A DNA stretch of 64,000 nucleotides. Source: Pontibacter flavimaris (GTDB taxonomy: Bacteria > Bacteroidota > Bacteroidia > Cytophagales > Hymenobacteraceae). This document shows, piece by piece, positions 24,984-33,214 of the stretch. Within the stretch, counting starts at the first letter, position 1. Every line of letters starts with the position of its first letter. A model generated the notes under the pieces. It was not told the origin of the DNA, searched no databases, and was given only the letters and a program-made list of their open reading frames with translations. The stretch spans positions 1 through 64,000 of the forward strand of contig NZ_LVWA01000008.1 of assembly GCF_001907195.1 (NCBI RefSeq), given 5' to 3'. The position numbers and the translations under genes are program-made.

Positions 24984-25724
24984 TTAGAGTTTAAGCGTAT
25001 CTAAAATCCGTTGTTTATGGTGCTCAATTTCTGCCCTCATTACTGAGTCTGGGTGACGATAATCATTAAGGTATCTGTTAAAATTTCCTCTGCCTCCTAC
25101 TTGAGGTCCAAAGGTAGTTGTCAGCAAAGAAACTATCTTAGCCTCACCCAGTACTCTTATTCTCTCAGTCAATAGTTCTAGCTCCTGTAAGGCTATGTAT
25201 AGTAGGGCGTATTCCTTTTTTTTAACCCTATTATATAAATGTAGCAAGGCTGGCATAGCTCTCTTTCCCTCCTCAGTTAGGTAGTCCAAAAGCTCCTCCT
25301 CCTTTGTCTCATTATTAGTAGACTTAGCTACATCATTATTACGTAGCCCTGCTACCACGAACTTCTTTAGCTCATAAATAGAAAACAACTGATAATGTAT
25401 GGCATTTGAGAATAGCTTATCCTTATCTACAACTCTTATAGTATCTAATTGGCCTTTCCCTTTTAACGTATTTGGGTCTGTAATATCTTTGTAGGGGACC
25501 TCCTTACCAGTAATGTAGTATTGGTATAGTATTTCATCAAGCTTAGCCTCATTTTCTGCATAGAATTCCTCCCTACGCTGGAAAATATAAAACTCAATAC
25601 CCTTAAGTAGAAGCTCAAGCTTCTCAAGCTTAAAGTTATTAGTGGCAGTCTCTACATAATTGTATAACTCCAGCTCACTTAAATTACCCTCTTCTACATT
25701 AGCTAGAAAATCCTGCAGACTCAT
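24984..25724 (-). CDS. Integrase-coupled protein of unknown function
   Basis: 246 residues, soluble, helical and acidic, not recognised. Landmarks are ELYNYVETATNNFKLEKLEL, EFYIFQRREEFYAENEAKLD and GRGNFNRYLNDYRHPDSVMR near the C-terminus. It starts one base after the integrase stop, with its Shine-Dalgarno (AAGGAGGAGGG) inside the last integrase codons, so translation is coupled. The position suggests a role in integration or control of it; some RteC-like regulators of Bacteroidota elements have a comparable size, but I cannot confirm such a match. Confidence 0.6.
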   Translation of the reverse strand: MSLQDFLANVEEGNLSELELYNYVETATNNFKLEKLELLLKGIEFYIFQRREEFYAENEAKLDEILYQYYITGKEVPYKDITDPNTLKGKGQLDTIRVVDKDKLFSNAIHYQLFSIYELKKFVVAGLRNNDVAKSTNNETKEEELLDYLTEEGKRAMPALLHLYNRVKKKEYALLYIALQELELLTERIRVLGEAKIVSLLTTTFGPQVGGRGNFNRYLNDYRHPDSVMRAEIEHHKQRILDTLKL

Positions 25725-25725
25725 A

Positions 25726-26862
25726 TTATATACCCTCCTCCTTATTAGCCTTAAGCTTTATTCTGCCTGCAGCCTCACGTTTTGTTTTATCAATTACTTT
25801 AGCATAGGTCATAGTGGTTTTAAGGGCTCTATGGCCTAGTAACTTAGAGACCGTAAAAATATCAGTCCCTAATGATAGCTGTAACGTGGCGTAGGTATGC
25901 CTGAAACAGTGAAATGTAATATGTTTTGTTATGCCTGCTGCCTTAACCCAGTCCTTTAGTACCTTATTATTAGATGCAGAATAGATTAGGGTAGAAAATA
26001 CTTTAGCTGTAGGCTCACCACGTTCACCTAAAAGCTCTGCAGCCTGATCGGATATTGGTAGTACTTCTACTCCTTGGGTCTTTTGCTGCCTAAACTGTAT
26101 GTAATAACCCTCTTTACTACTATACTGCACCTCTGACCATAGCAGCTTTTCTATATCAGAGAAACGTAGGCCAGTAAGTGCAGAAAAGATAGCTGCCTGC
26201 TTTATGTCGGATAATTCACAATCAGTATCATATAAGGAATCTAACTCCTCCTGAGTGAGAAAATTTGTGTGTGTTTCACCTGTAGGTATGGCCTCAATCC
26301 TTGCATTAATATCATTCTGTAGGATACCATCTTTAAAGGCCTGCTTTAGGGTGGCTTTTAGTTTATTGAAGTATGATACTGCAGAGTTTTGGGAGAGCTT
26401 TTTCTTAGGGCTCCTCTGGCTGGGGGCGCTTAGTAGATAATTCTTATATTCATTACACAGGTTTACTGTTAGCTCAGATAGTTTAGTGTCAGCATCAAAA
26501 AACTTCTCTAGGTAATATAGAGAACTCTGCCAGTTGCCATTATTGGAGCCTACCCGTCTTTCTATCTGTTCAGTATAATATTCTAATAAGGTGATACCCA
26601 GCTGTGTCTTAGCTAAAAACCCATATCGCTTATTATTAACTTCTACCTGCCTCTTTGCCTTTATTCCCTCTGCCAGTTCTAAGGTAAGCTTGTTATACTC
26701 CTTATCTGCAGTGGTTTTAGGTTTATCATAGGTATACATTCCTAGAAACTCCCTACGTGTAAGCTTACCAGTCTCAGGATTAGGAATAGGAGGGTAATAA
26801 TCTAAATAGAGGGTCTGGCGGCCTCCAGATATAGCTTTACTTCTTAATTTTACTTTACTCAT
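25726..26862 (-). CDS. int: Tyrosine integrase of the element
   Basis: 378 residues, the usual length of Bacteroidota phage/ICE integrases. An N-terminal arm-binding part (to about 90) and SAM-like core-binding domain (about 90-185) precede the catalytic domain, with the Arg in LTGLRFSDIEKL (about 234), HCFRHTYA (His 319, Arg 322), LLGHRALKT (His 345) and MTYAKV (Tyr 354 nucleophile). It is flanked by an upstream HTH gene (11-base gap) and a coupled downstream gene, and lies near attR as expected. It should recombine the FCIGK-encoding end of mnmE with the circular element. The first HxxR motif has Cys at its second position, where the relic has Gly. Confidence 0.92.
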   Translation of the reverse strand: MSKVKLRSKAISGGRQTLYLDYYPPIPNPETGKLTRREFLGMYTYDKPKTTADKEYNKLTLELAEGIKAKRQVEVNNKRYGFLAKTQLGITLLEYYTEQIERRVGSNNGNWQSSLYYLEKFFDADTKLSELTVNLCNEYKNYLLSAPSQRSPKKKLSQNSAVSYFNKLKATLKQAFKDGILQNDINARIEAIPTGETHTNFLTQEELDSLYDTDCELSDIKQAAIFSALTGLRFSDIEKLLWSEVQYSSKEGYYIQFRQQKTQGVEVLPISDQAAELLGERGEPTAKVFSTLIYSASNNKVLKDWVKAAGITKHITFHCFRHTYATLQLSLGTDIFTVSKLLGHRALKTTMTYAKVIDKTKREAAGRIKLKANKEEGI

Positions 26863-26873
26863 ATATAATCTGA

Positions 26874-27440
26874 CTAAACAGCTTTAGCACCTAATAATTT
26901 ATCAATCTCTACCTTTGGTACATAAGCATATATACCCTCTTTTATCTTGGGAATTCTATTACGCTTAATAACCTCATATAAGGCCTTTTCAGAGATACTA
27001 TAGAGCTGTTGCACCTCTGTAAGGGTATAACAGTCACTCACCTGTATTATGTGGTTTTTAGGCTGTAATGTAGGTACAGCGGGGGCCGCTTTTTCAAACA
27101 TTTGGTCCAGATGAGTACGCTTTATTATAGAGCGTCTACCAACCTTTGCAGCTGGTAACTCATTAGCTTTTATGGCCCTCCAGACAGTCCAACGGCTAAG
27201 GCCTAAAAGCTGACAGGTCTCTGAAATACTTAGGAATTCTTTAGCTTTTAGCTCCTCTACAGGTTTAAGTATGACAGACTTTGTAAGCTGGTTACTAGCC
27301 TCAATTTTAGATTTCCTTTGCTTTACCTTATAAGCCTTTTTTGAGCAAGGGTCACCACAATACTGAGTAACCGTAGTCTTTGCAGTAAACTCCTCTCCGC
27401 AATGCTGGCAGATACGCTGTATCCTAATATTAGAACTCAT
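26874..27440 (-). CDS. Zinc-finger, double-HTH regulator upstream of the integrase
   Basis: 188 residues from ATG 27,440; the longer open frame to 27,611 is hydrophobic nonsense covering the promoter. The N-terminus has four Cys in CQHCGEEF and [11 protein letters not shown] (a FCS/zinc-ribbon-like knuckle). Two excisionase-type HTH units follow: [20 protein letters not shown] with a basic wing [16 protein letters not shown], and [20 protein letters not shown] with [12 protein letters not shown]. It heads the integrase operon and has its own repeat-bearing promoter, so an autoregulator of integration/excision is likely. Confidence 0.75.
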   Translation of the reverse strand: MSSNIRIQRICQHCGEEFTAKTTVTQYCGDPCSKKAYKVKQRKSKIEASNQLTKSVILKPVEELKAKEFLSISETCQLLGLSRWTVWRAIKANELPAAKVGRRSIIKRTHLDQMFEKAAPAVPTLQPKNHIIQVSDCYTLTEVQQLYSISEKALYEVIKRNRIPKIKEGIYAYVPKVEIDKLLGAKAV

Positions 27441-27465
27441 GGTGCTCTTTGTTTGTGTATGTAGC

Positions 27466-27498
27466 CAAAGGTAGCTATATGTTGCTATATGTTGCAAA
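27466..27498 (-). promoter_or_regulatory. Integrase-operon promoter with tandem operator repeat
   Basis: On the minus strand TTTG (27,498-27,495) and TACCTTTG (27,473-27,466) are 21 bases apart, matching the -33/-7 consensus. The whole spacer is an exact tandem duplication of GCTATATGTT (27,474-27,483 and 27,484-27,493), a likely binding site for the adjacent HTH regulator. Confidence 0.7.
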
Positions 27499-27520
27499 AT
27501 CTCCCTCTTAAAATTTTTGA

Positions 27521-27558
27521 GGTACAAAAGTAGGGGGTGGGGTACAAGCGAGGTACAA
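27521..27558. repeat. Three GGTACAA direct repeats near attR
   Basis: GGTACAA occurs at 27,521, 27,541 and 27,552, about 120-160 bases inside attR. Position and directness suit integrase arm-type binding sites. Degenerate copies (GGTACAG, GGTGCAA) occur in the relic right end at about 14,137-14,163. Confidence 0.55.
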
Positions 27559-27614
27559 AAAAGGGTATAAATATCAATTAATAAACTGCTGAAAACTATT
27601 GATATGAGCATGAA

Positions 27615-27647
27615 AAAAGCCCCTAATTTAATATATTAGAGGCTTTT
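27615..27647 (-). terminator. Terminator for mnmE carried by the element end
   Basis: AAAAGCCCCTAA pairs with TTAGAGGCTTTT with one mismatch; on the minus strand it is followed by six Ts. It stops transcription leaving mnmE from entering the element, 34 bases past the mnmE stop. The relic has an equivalent hairpin at 14,219-14,251. Confidence 0.75.
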
Positions 27648-27680
27648 AAATGATTTATGTAATATGGGTGTTTTGTGGCT

Positions 27681-27698
27681 CTATTTTCCGATGCAGAA
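27681..27698 (-). repeat. attR: 18-bp direct repeat within the mnmE 3' end
   Basis: Minus strand TTCTGCATCGGAAAATAG, the last five MnmE codons plus stop. The exact core shared with attL is 27,688-27,698; the Lys codon and stop at 27,681-27,687 are therefore supplied by the element end. Confidence 0.85.
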
Positions 27699-29057
27699 TT
27701 TAGTAAAGATATTATCCAACAAGTCATCCGTTGTGATCTCGCCTGTAATCTGGCCTAGGCTGTAGAGCGCCCTGCGGATATCGGCGGCCACCAAATCGTT
27801 GCTTATGCCCAGGCCCAAACCATTAAGCACATCATCGAGGGCTGAGTAGGTTTTGTTCAGGCTGTCCACGTGGCGGAGGTTGGTTACGATGGTTTGACTT
27901 TGCGTATTCAGCTTGCCCAGGTTCACCTTCTCTACCAGCGCCTGTTTCAGAGTTTCCAGGTTGGCACCTTCGGCTGCTGAGATCTGCACCAATCCTTCTA
28001 TACTTGCAAAGGCTGCCAACTTCTCCGGCGACGCCTGGTCAATCTTGTTAGCAACGGCCACTATAGGCAGCTTTTTGGGGTTGAGCCTCTCGAGCTCGGC
28101 CTGTACTTCCTCAACCGAAATCTCGGTAATATCGAATAGGTAAATGATCAGCGACGACTGGCTCAGCTTCTGCATGGTGCGCTCCACACCGATAGCCTCT
28201 ACCTTATCTGTCGTCTCGCGGAGGCCGGCGGTGTCGATGAAGCGGAAGGTGATGCCTCCGATGTTTATCTCATCCTCGATCAGGTCGCGGGTGGTGCCGG
28301 GCACATCCGACACAATGGCCTTCTCCTCGTTCAGTAGTTTATTTAAGAGCGTTGATTTTCCTGCATTCGGCTTGCCCACGATCACCGTAGGTACACCGTT
28401 CTTGATCACGTTGCCCAGCTCGAAAGACTTGAGTAGCTCCCGGATTATACTTTGAATATGTAGTATGAGCGAGCGCAACTGCTCGCGGTCGGCGAACTCC
28501 ACATCCTCTTCGCCAAAGTCCAGTTCCAGCTCAATCATAGAGGCAAAGTGTACCAGCTCGGCACGCAAACGCTTGATCTCCTGCGAAAAGCCACCGCGCA
28601 TCTGTTTCATGGCCACCTCGTGGGAGAGGGCGGAGTCGGAGGAAATCAGGTCAGCCACGGCCTCGGCCTGGGCCAGGTCGAACTGCCCGTTCAGGAACGC
28701 GCGCTTGGTGAACTCACCGGCGCTGGCCAGTCGGGCGCCGTGCCTGAGCAGCAGCTTCACGATCTGCTGCACTATAAAGTCAGAGCCGTGGCAGGAGATC
28801 TCCACCACATTCTCTTTGGTATAGGAGTGCGGCGCCACAAACAGCGACACCAGCACCTCGTCCAGCACCTTTTCCGCGTCCCGGATAGTGCCGAAATGGA
28901 TGGTATGGCTGGCCTGCCTGGATAGGTCCTTCCCCTTAAAAACGGAGTCGGTGATGGTGATAGCTTCGGGGCCGGAGAGGCGGATAACGGCAATGGCACC
29001 GGTGCCTGGCGCGGTAGCTACTGCTACAATGGTATCGGTCGTGTTATGTTGGATCAA
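27681..29057 (-). CDS. mnmE: tRNA modification GTPase MnmE
   Basis: 458 residues, full length. The N-terminal domain begins DTIVAVATAPGTGAIAVIRL and contains VEISCHGSDFIVQQIVKLLL (tetrahydrofolate-binding region). A helical domain encloses the G domain: GKPNAGKSTLLN (G1), PGTTRDLIEDEI (G2), DTAGLRET (G3), ANKIDQ (G4) and SAAEG (G5). The C-terminus is FCIGK, whose Cys is needed for catalysis. With MnmG it installs the carboxymethylaminomethyl group on U34 of certain tRNAs. The element has inserted at its last codons but regenerates an intact tail. Confidence 0.97.
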   Translation of the reverse strand: MIQHNTTDTIVAVATAPGTGAIAVIRLSGPEAITITDSVFKGKDLSRQASHTIHFGTIRDAEKVLDEVLVSLFVAPHSYTKENVVEISCHGSDFIVQQIVKLLLRHGARLASAGEFTKRAFLNGQFDLAQAEAVADLISSDSALSHEVAMKQMRGGFSQEIKRLRAELVHFASMIELELDFGEEDVEFADREQLRSLILHIQSIIRELLKSFELGNVIKNGVPTVIVGKPNAGKSTLLNKLLNEEKAIVSDVPGTTRDLIEDEINIGGITFRFIDTAGLRETTDKVEAIGVERTMQKLSQSSLIIYLFDITEISVEEVQAELERLNPKKLPIVAVANKIDQASPEKLAAFASIEGLVQISAAEGANLETLKQALVEKVNLGKLNTQSQTIVTNLRHVDSLNKTYSALDDVLNGLGLGISNDLVAADIRRALYSLGQITGEITTDDLLDNIFTKFCIGK

Positions 29058-29352
29058 TTCAAGTATAAATAATGCTGCTGCAAATTTACGCTTTTTAACT
29101 CGGAATAGCAGGGCTGGGAGCAGGGTGTAAGGGATTGACTGGCGCCGCAGGATACTTTGCCTGCAGCGAAGCCGTGCAGTTTATACTTCCAGGAAGCCTG
29201 ATATCATACTTCGCATACTTTAGCGATACGCTCAAAGCTCCCGGTTTATACGTTGGAGAGGCAAAGAGTCATACTTTTATACTTCCTGATGCCGTGCTTT
29301 ATACTTCCAGGCCTTGTCAATCATACTGCATAGCACCTGCATCTGAGCAGTA
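29058..29352. other. Intergenic with dense AAGTATA/TATACTT words
   Basis: No gene is seen. In about 200 bases there are three exact TATACTT heptamers (near 29,181, 29,278 and 29,301) plus several one-mismatch forms (ATACTTCGCATACTT near 29,206-29,220). Several are followed by CC(A/T)GG-like sequence, giving TATACTTCCAGG twice. The purpose is unknown. Confidence 0.6.
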
Positions 29353-29943
29353 TCAGTTCTTCTTCTCAAACTCCTGGAAGTTCATCGACTTGTGATGGTT
29401 CTCGCCGAAATAACGCAGGATCCTGGAAAAGGTCTTCGCGTCGAGGTAGCCGGGCACGGGGGCCAGCATGTTCATCTTTTCGTCCAGGTACACGGTGGTA
29501 GGGTAGCTCATCTGGCCCTGCAGCAGTGCCACCGCCAGCTCATGCGATCTGTACTCGTCTTTATATTTGAAGGTCTGGCCTCTGAGGGTAATGGGATCTT
29601 TGCCTTCGGCGTTCAGCTTTACGGGGTAGAAATGCCTGTTCACGAGCTCCACTACCTTCGGATCCGTAAACGTGCCTTTGTCCATTTTCTTGCACCAGCC
29701 GCACCAGTCGGTATACACATCGATCACGATCTTGCGTGGTTCCTTCTCCATGCGGGCGGCAGCCTGCTCTATCGTCAGCCATTGAATTTTCTCAGCTTTT
29801 TCAGCAGTGCCTTCCAGCGCGGTCAGCTGTACCGGTGTGGTTTCAGTGGTTGAGGCCTGTAGGGAGGCTGAGGTATTCCGGTTGCTGCAACCGGCAAAGA
29901 GGACCAGGGCAAAGATCGCAAGTATAGCTGTTCTTGTAATCAT
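29353..29943 (-). CDS. Thioredoxin-fold lipoprotein (thiol-disulfide reductase-like)
   Basis: 196 residues from ATG 29,943 (MITRTAILAIFALVLFAGC), a lipoprotein signal with lipobox LFAGC; an upstream ATG at 29,973 would add ten polar residues and is less likely. The thioredoxin domain has IVIDVYTDWCGWCKKMDKGT with the redox motif WCGWC, and the cis-Pro region SYPTTVYLDEK. It probably acts as a periplasmic, membrane-anchored thiol reductase in protein or cytochrome maturation. It lies 67 bases downstream of the metal permease gene and could be part of its transcript. Confidence 0.8.
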   Translation of the reverse strand: MITRTAILAIFALVLFAGCSNRNTSASLQASTTETTPVQLTALEGTAEKAEKIQWLTIEQAAARMEKEPRKIVIDVYTDWCGWCKKMDKGTFTDPKVVELVNRHFYPVKLNAEGKDPITLRGQTFKYKDEYRSHELAVALLQGQMSYPTTVYLDEKMNMLAPVPGYLDAKTFSRILRYFGENHHKSMNFQEFEKKN

Positions 29944-30010
29944 ACTTTGTGGAGGTGGTGTGGCATCATGCATAAAGGTTTAACAGGATCGGCTAAGTAT
30001 AAATTCCGGC

Positions 30011-30889
30011 TTAATGCTGCACAGGCTGTAGTTGCTTCCTCTTGATAAGTATACCCCGGGCTGGGGAGAAGAGGAACGCCAACATAAATTCCATACCTGT
30101 AACTGTGGCAATGGCCCCGGCAATGGAGCCGTCGATCCAGACGGCCAGGTAATAGCCGGCTGCGGAGGCAAGTATACCCGCCAGCACCGACAGCAGGAGC
30201 ATTTGTTTAAAGTTGTCGGTAAGCAGGTAGGCTGTAGCAGGAGGGGCCACCAGGAGCGCCACCACCAATATGGCTCCCACCGACTCGAAAGAGGCCACGG
30301 TTGTAAAGGAAACCGCCGTCATGAGGGAGTAGTACCAGACCGTGGTGGAGATGCCGATGGCCGCTGCATAGGCCGGGTCGAAGGTAGTCAGGAAAAGCTC
30401 TTTGTAGCCCAGCACGATGAAAAGTATGATCAGCAGGGTAACCACGGCCAGGGTCCAGACGGTGCGGGGCCCAAGGCTCAGTCCTCCCCCGGTGATCCAC
30501 AGGTCTAGTGGCACGTAGGCAATTTCGCCGTAGAGCACGCAATCCTGGTCCAGATCAACCTGCCCGGCGAACACCGAGATAAGTATGATACCGATGGCAA
30601 ACAGCCAGGTAAACGTAACACCGATCGCGGCATCGGCCTGCACGCGGGCATAGCGGTGGAAGAACTCAATTAAAAAAGTGGTCAGCACGCCCAGCAAGCC
30701 CGCCCCGATCAGCATCGGCACCGACTCCCGCGACCCCGTGAACAGGAAAGCAATGACGATGCCCGGCAATACCGCATGCGAGATGGCATCGCCCACCATG
30801 GCCATGCGGCGCAGGATGAGGTAGCAACCCAGCAGACTACAGCAGGTGGCAACCAACGATCCGGTAAGTATGATCCAAAAGGCGTTCAC
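30011..30889 (-). CDS. Metal ABC transporter permease (ABC-3 family)
   Basis: 292 residues with eight to nine hydrophobic segments. The family signature LLGCYLILRRMAMVGDAISH, followed by AVLPGIVIAF, is at the N-terminus, and ESVGAILVVALLVAPPATAY near residue 215. ABC-3 permeases import Mn, Zn or Fe. It is the last of the five-gene mnt-like operon; two permeases in one operon suggest a heterodimer with the fused permease upstream (TroC/TroD-like). Confidence 0.88.
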   Translation of the reverse strand: MNAFWIILTGSLVATCCSLLGCYLILRRMAMVGDAISHAVLPGIVIAFLFTGSRESVPMLIGAGLLGVLTTFLIEFFHRYARVQADAAIGVTFTWLFAIGIILISVFAGQVDLDQDCVLYGEIAYVPLDLWITGGGLSLGPRTVWTLAVVTLLIILFIVLGYKELFLTTFDPAYAAAIGISTTVWYYSLMTAVSFTTVASFESVGAILVVALLVAPPATAYLLTDNFKQMLLLSVLAGILASAAGYYLAVWIDGSIAGAIATVTGMEFMLAFLFSPARGILIKRKQLQPVQH

Positions 30890-31055
30890 AGGTTTTAATT
30901 GTTAATTGTTAATTGCTGATTGATAAATGGTTGTATGGTTAAATGTTGATGGCTAGATGGTTGTTTAGTTATTGTCTTCTTATCTTGGATTCTATAGTCT
31001 TCAACTTTCTAACTCTTACCTCCCAAACTCTCTAACTCTTTAACTCTCCAACTCC
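30890..31055. repeat. Degenerate AACTCT-type and TTGTTAAT repeats in an operon gap
   Basis: The gap contains TTGTTAATTGTTAATTG near 30,900 and a run of related units CTAACTCTT, AAACTCTCTAACTCTTTAAC and CTCCAACTCCC (about 31,000-31,053). The same kind of units recur in the next operon gap at about 32,382-32,412. In the operon's sense direction they read GAGTT-rich. No hairpin terminator is apparent. Confidence 0.55.
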
Positions 31056-32339
31056 CTATGGGATCCGGGCGCTGTGCGGGTCGAGAACGGGGAAGCCAAG
31101 TTCCTCCATCAGTTTCTGCTCCAGTTCCGGTGTGATGATATGCTCGATGGTCTCGGCATCTTCGTGCACGTGGTCGGAGGCCAGGTGCAGGTACTGGGTA
31201 AGGTATAGCTCCCACAGCCGGTGCAGCCGCACCACCCGCTCGCCCCGGCGCTGGCCCTGGCCGGTGAGCAACCAGCCCTCCGGCGTTTTCTCGATGTATC
31301 CCTGGTTCCCGAGTTTTCTCAAACCCGTTCTGGCGAGCTTCTGGGGTATTGCCCTTCTTTCCAGTATCTCCTGAAAGGTATGAGGCGCCAGCGTACCCTG
31401 CTTTTGTTCCCCTAACTGGTAGAGCAGCTTCAGCAGGTTTTCCTCCAGGATCAGCGTCTTGTTGCGGCGCTGGCGCAGCAGGCGCGATACCCACCCTTTG
31501 CCCGGCGCAAAGGCAAACGAAAGTGTGGCGATCATCGACACGATCAGCACGATCCAGGGGCCGGTTGGCATGGCCGGCGCCGTATACGAAACAAAGGCAC
31601 CCGCCACTCCCGAAAAGGCGCCGATCAGGGCGGCCAGCACCAGCATCAGGCTCAGCCTGTCGGTCCAGAAGCGGGCCGCGGCAGCCGGCGTAATCAGCAT
31701 GGCCGCCATAAGCACAACGCCCACTGCCTGTATGCCCACCACTACGGCAAACACCGTGAGCGTTGTCAGGAGCAGCTCCAGCGCCCGCACCGGGTAGCCT
31801 ATGGTTTTGGCATACGCCTGGTCGAAGCAGAGCAGGGTAAGTTCTTTGTAAAACAGGAGTGTGGCCACCAGCAGCAGCACAGCCACCAAACTGAAAGCAA
31901 TTAGATCCTCGCCCACCAATGAGGCGGCCTTGCCGAACAGGAACTTGTCGAGGCCGCTTTGGGCGGCGTTGCCGGAGTGTTGTATGGCCGTCAGCAGAAT
32001 TATACCGATGCCGAAGAACACGGAAAGCACCAGACCGATGGCCGTGTCCTCCTTAATGCGGGAGCGGGAGGTGATAAAATCGATGGTGAGCAGGGAGATC
32101 CATCCGGTGATAAAGGCCCCGAGCAGAAGTATGAAGGGGTTCTTGGTGCCGGAAAGTATAAACGCCAGGCAAACACCGGGCAGTACGGCATGCGCCACGG
32201 CGTCGCCCACGAGCGCTCGTTTGCGGAGTAGCGTAAAACAGCCCACCACCGCCGAGCTGCCCGCCAGCAGCACCGAACCCAGCGTGACATACCGAACGTT
32301 GGCATCCGCAAAAGAAAAGAACTCAAAAAACTCGTTCAT
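31056..32339 (-). CDS. Metal ABC-3 permease fused to a DtxR-like domain
   Basis: 427 residues. Residues 1-285 form an ABC-3 permease: VGCFTLLRKRALVGDAVAHA, VLPGVCLAF and VGIQAVGVVLMAAMLITPAA. After a short basic linker (LLRQRRNKTLILEENLLKLL) comes a cytosolic winged-HTH and dimerisation-like region: HTFQEILERR, TGLRKLGNQGYIEKTPEGWL, HRLWELYLTQYLHLASDHVH and IITPELEQKLMEELGFPVLD, which mirrors DtxR/MntR proteins (compare HRLWETFLVEKL in the regulator of this operon). Metal ligands (HVHEDAETIEH) are largely kept. The fused domain could sense metal and gate transport. Such fusions are known in this phylum. Confidence 0.85.
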   Translation of the reverse strand: MNEFFEFFSFADANVRYVTLGSVLLAGSSAVVGCFTLLRKRALVGDAVAHAVLPGVCLAFILSGTKNPFILLLGAFITGWISLLTIDFITSRSRIKEDTAIGLVLSVFFGIGIILLTAIQHSGNAAQSGLDKFLFGKAASLVGEDLIAFSLVAVLLLVATLLFYKELTLLCFDQAYAKTIGYPVRALELLLTTLTVFAVVVGIQAVGVVLMAAMLITPAAAARFWTDRLSLMLVLAALIGAFSGVAGAFVSYTAPAMPTGPWIVLIVSMIATLSFAFAPGKGWVSRLLRQRRNKTLILEENLLKLLYQLGEQKQGTLAPHTFQEILERRAIPQKLARTGLRKLGNQGYIEKTPEGWLLTGQGQRRGERVVRLHRLWELYLTQYLHLASDHVHEDAETIEHIITPELEQKLMEELGFPVLDPHSARIP

Positions 32340-32413
32340 GCCGGTATTGGCTGTTTGTTACTTACTGAAAAGTATGAATCTATACTTTCTAACTCCCAAA
32401 CTCTTTAACTTCC

Positions 32414-33202
32414 CTATCTTTCTCTCGATGGAAACTCCTGCTTTTTGAGCAATTCGCCTACTTTGGTGAGCACCGTGAGTTTGCCGCCGTAGGTCTGCTC
32501 CAGCAGTTGCTGGGTCAAGATCTTCTCAGTTGGGCCGGAGGCGACCAGGCGCAGGTTCAGGAGCACCACCCAGTCAAAATACTCCGTGGCCGACTGCAGG
32601 TCGTGGTGCACTACGATGACGGTTTTTCCTTGTTCCCGCATGGTACGCAGCAATTCTATAATGGCCGTTTCGGTGGCGATGTCTACGCCCGCGAAGGGCT
32701 CGTCCATAAAGTATATATCGGCGTTCTGTGCCAGGGCGCGGGCCAGGAACACGCGCTGCTGCTGCCCGCCGGACAGTTGCGAGATCTGGCGGTTGGCAAA
32801 GCCCTGCATCCCCACTTTCTGCAGCGCCTCCATGGCGGCGTCCTTATCCGCCTTGCGCGGCCGTTTAAAGAGGCCCAGCTTGCCGTAGCGGCCCATCAGC
32901 ACCACATCAAAAACCGAGGCCGGGAAATCCCAGTCCACCGACTCGCGCTGCGGCACATAACTGATGCGGTTACGCACTTGGCCTATCGGTTTGTCAAAAA
33001 TCCTGACGTAGCCACTGCCCGCCGGCAGCAAATCCATCATCGCTTTGATCAGCGTAGACTTGCCCGCTCCGTTCGGCCCGATCACGCCCACCAGCGCACC
33101 GGCAGGCAGGGTCAGGTCGATGCCCCACAGCACGGGCTTGCGGTCGTAACTCACCGTCAGGTCGTGCACCTCCACCACCGGGTTCTCTACTTGAAGTATC
33201 AT
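32414..33202 (-). CDS. Metal ABC transporter ATP-binding protein
   Basis: 262 residues with Walker [11 protein letters not shown]-loop [13 protein letters not shown] (the VDWDFP phrase is typical of Mn/Zn ATPases such as MntB/TroB), signature [15 protein letters not shown], Walker [13 protein letters not shown] and the H-loop VVHHDL. It powers the two permeases encoded just downstream. It starts 12 bases after the substrate-binding lipoprotein gene, so translation is probably coupled. Confidence 0.92.
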   Translation of the reverse strand: MILQVENPVVEVHDLTVSYDRKPVLWGIDLTLPAGALVGVIGPNGAGKSTLIKAMMDLLPAGSGYVRIFDKPIGQVRNRISYVPQRESVDWDFPASVFDVVLMGRYGKLGLFKRPRKADKDAAMEALQKVGMQGFANRQISQLSGGQQQRVFLARALAQNADIYFMDEPFAGVDIATETAIIELLRTMREQGKTVIVVHHDLQSATEYFDWVVLLNLRLVASGPTEKILTQQLLEQTYGGKLTVLTKVGELLKKQEFPSRER

Positions 33203-33214
33203 TCGTTTATACTT

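Larger units (their letters stand above)
14302..27698. mobile_element. 13.4-kb integrative element at the mnmE 3' end, phage-satellite-like
   Basis: Bounded by direct repeats that encode the MnmE tail, with a tyrosine integrase operon next to the mnmE-side end. Base composition is clearly more AT-rich than both flanks, Shine-Dalgarno sites are common, and the AAGTATA word frequent in the flanking core region is rare. Cargo: DnaB-type helicase core, at least five wHTH-type proteins or modules, a serine recombinase, a lipoprotein, a DUF4145 protein, a tape-measure protein and unknown small proteins. No relaxase, coupling protein, VirB/Tra gene, terminase, portal, capsid or lysis gene is seen, so it is neither a complete ICE nor a complete prophage. 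Confidence 0.85.

Noticed and set aside
27441..27611. N-terminal extension of the integrase-operon regulator
   Set aside because: It would translate through the promoter and tandem repeat and gives a hydrophobic stretch unlike the zinc-ribbon start at 27,440.
14302..27698. Complete prophage
   Set aside because: Only a tape-measure gene is phage-structural; no terminase, portal, capsid, tail tube, baseplate or lysis gene is found.
14302..27698. Integrative conjugative element
   Set aside because: No relaxase, coupling protein or Tra/VirB gene. Integrase and HTH genes alone do not support conjugation.
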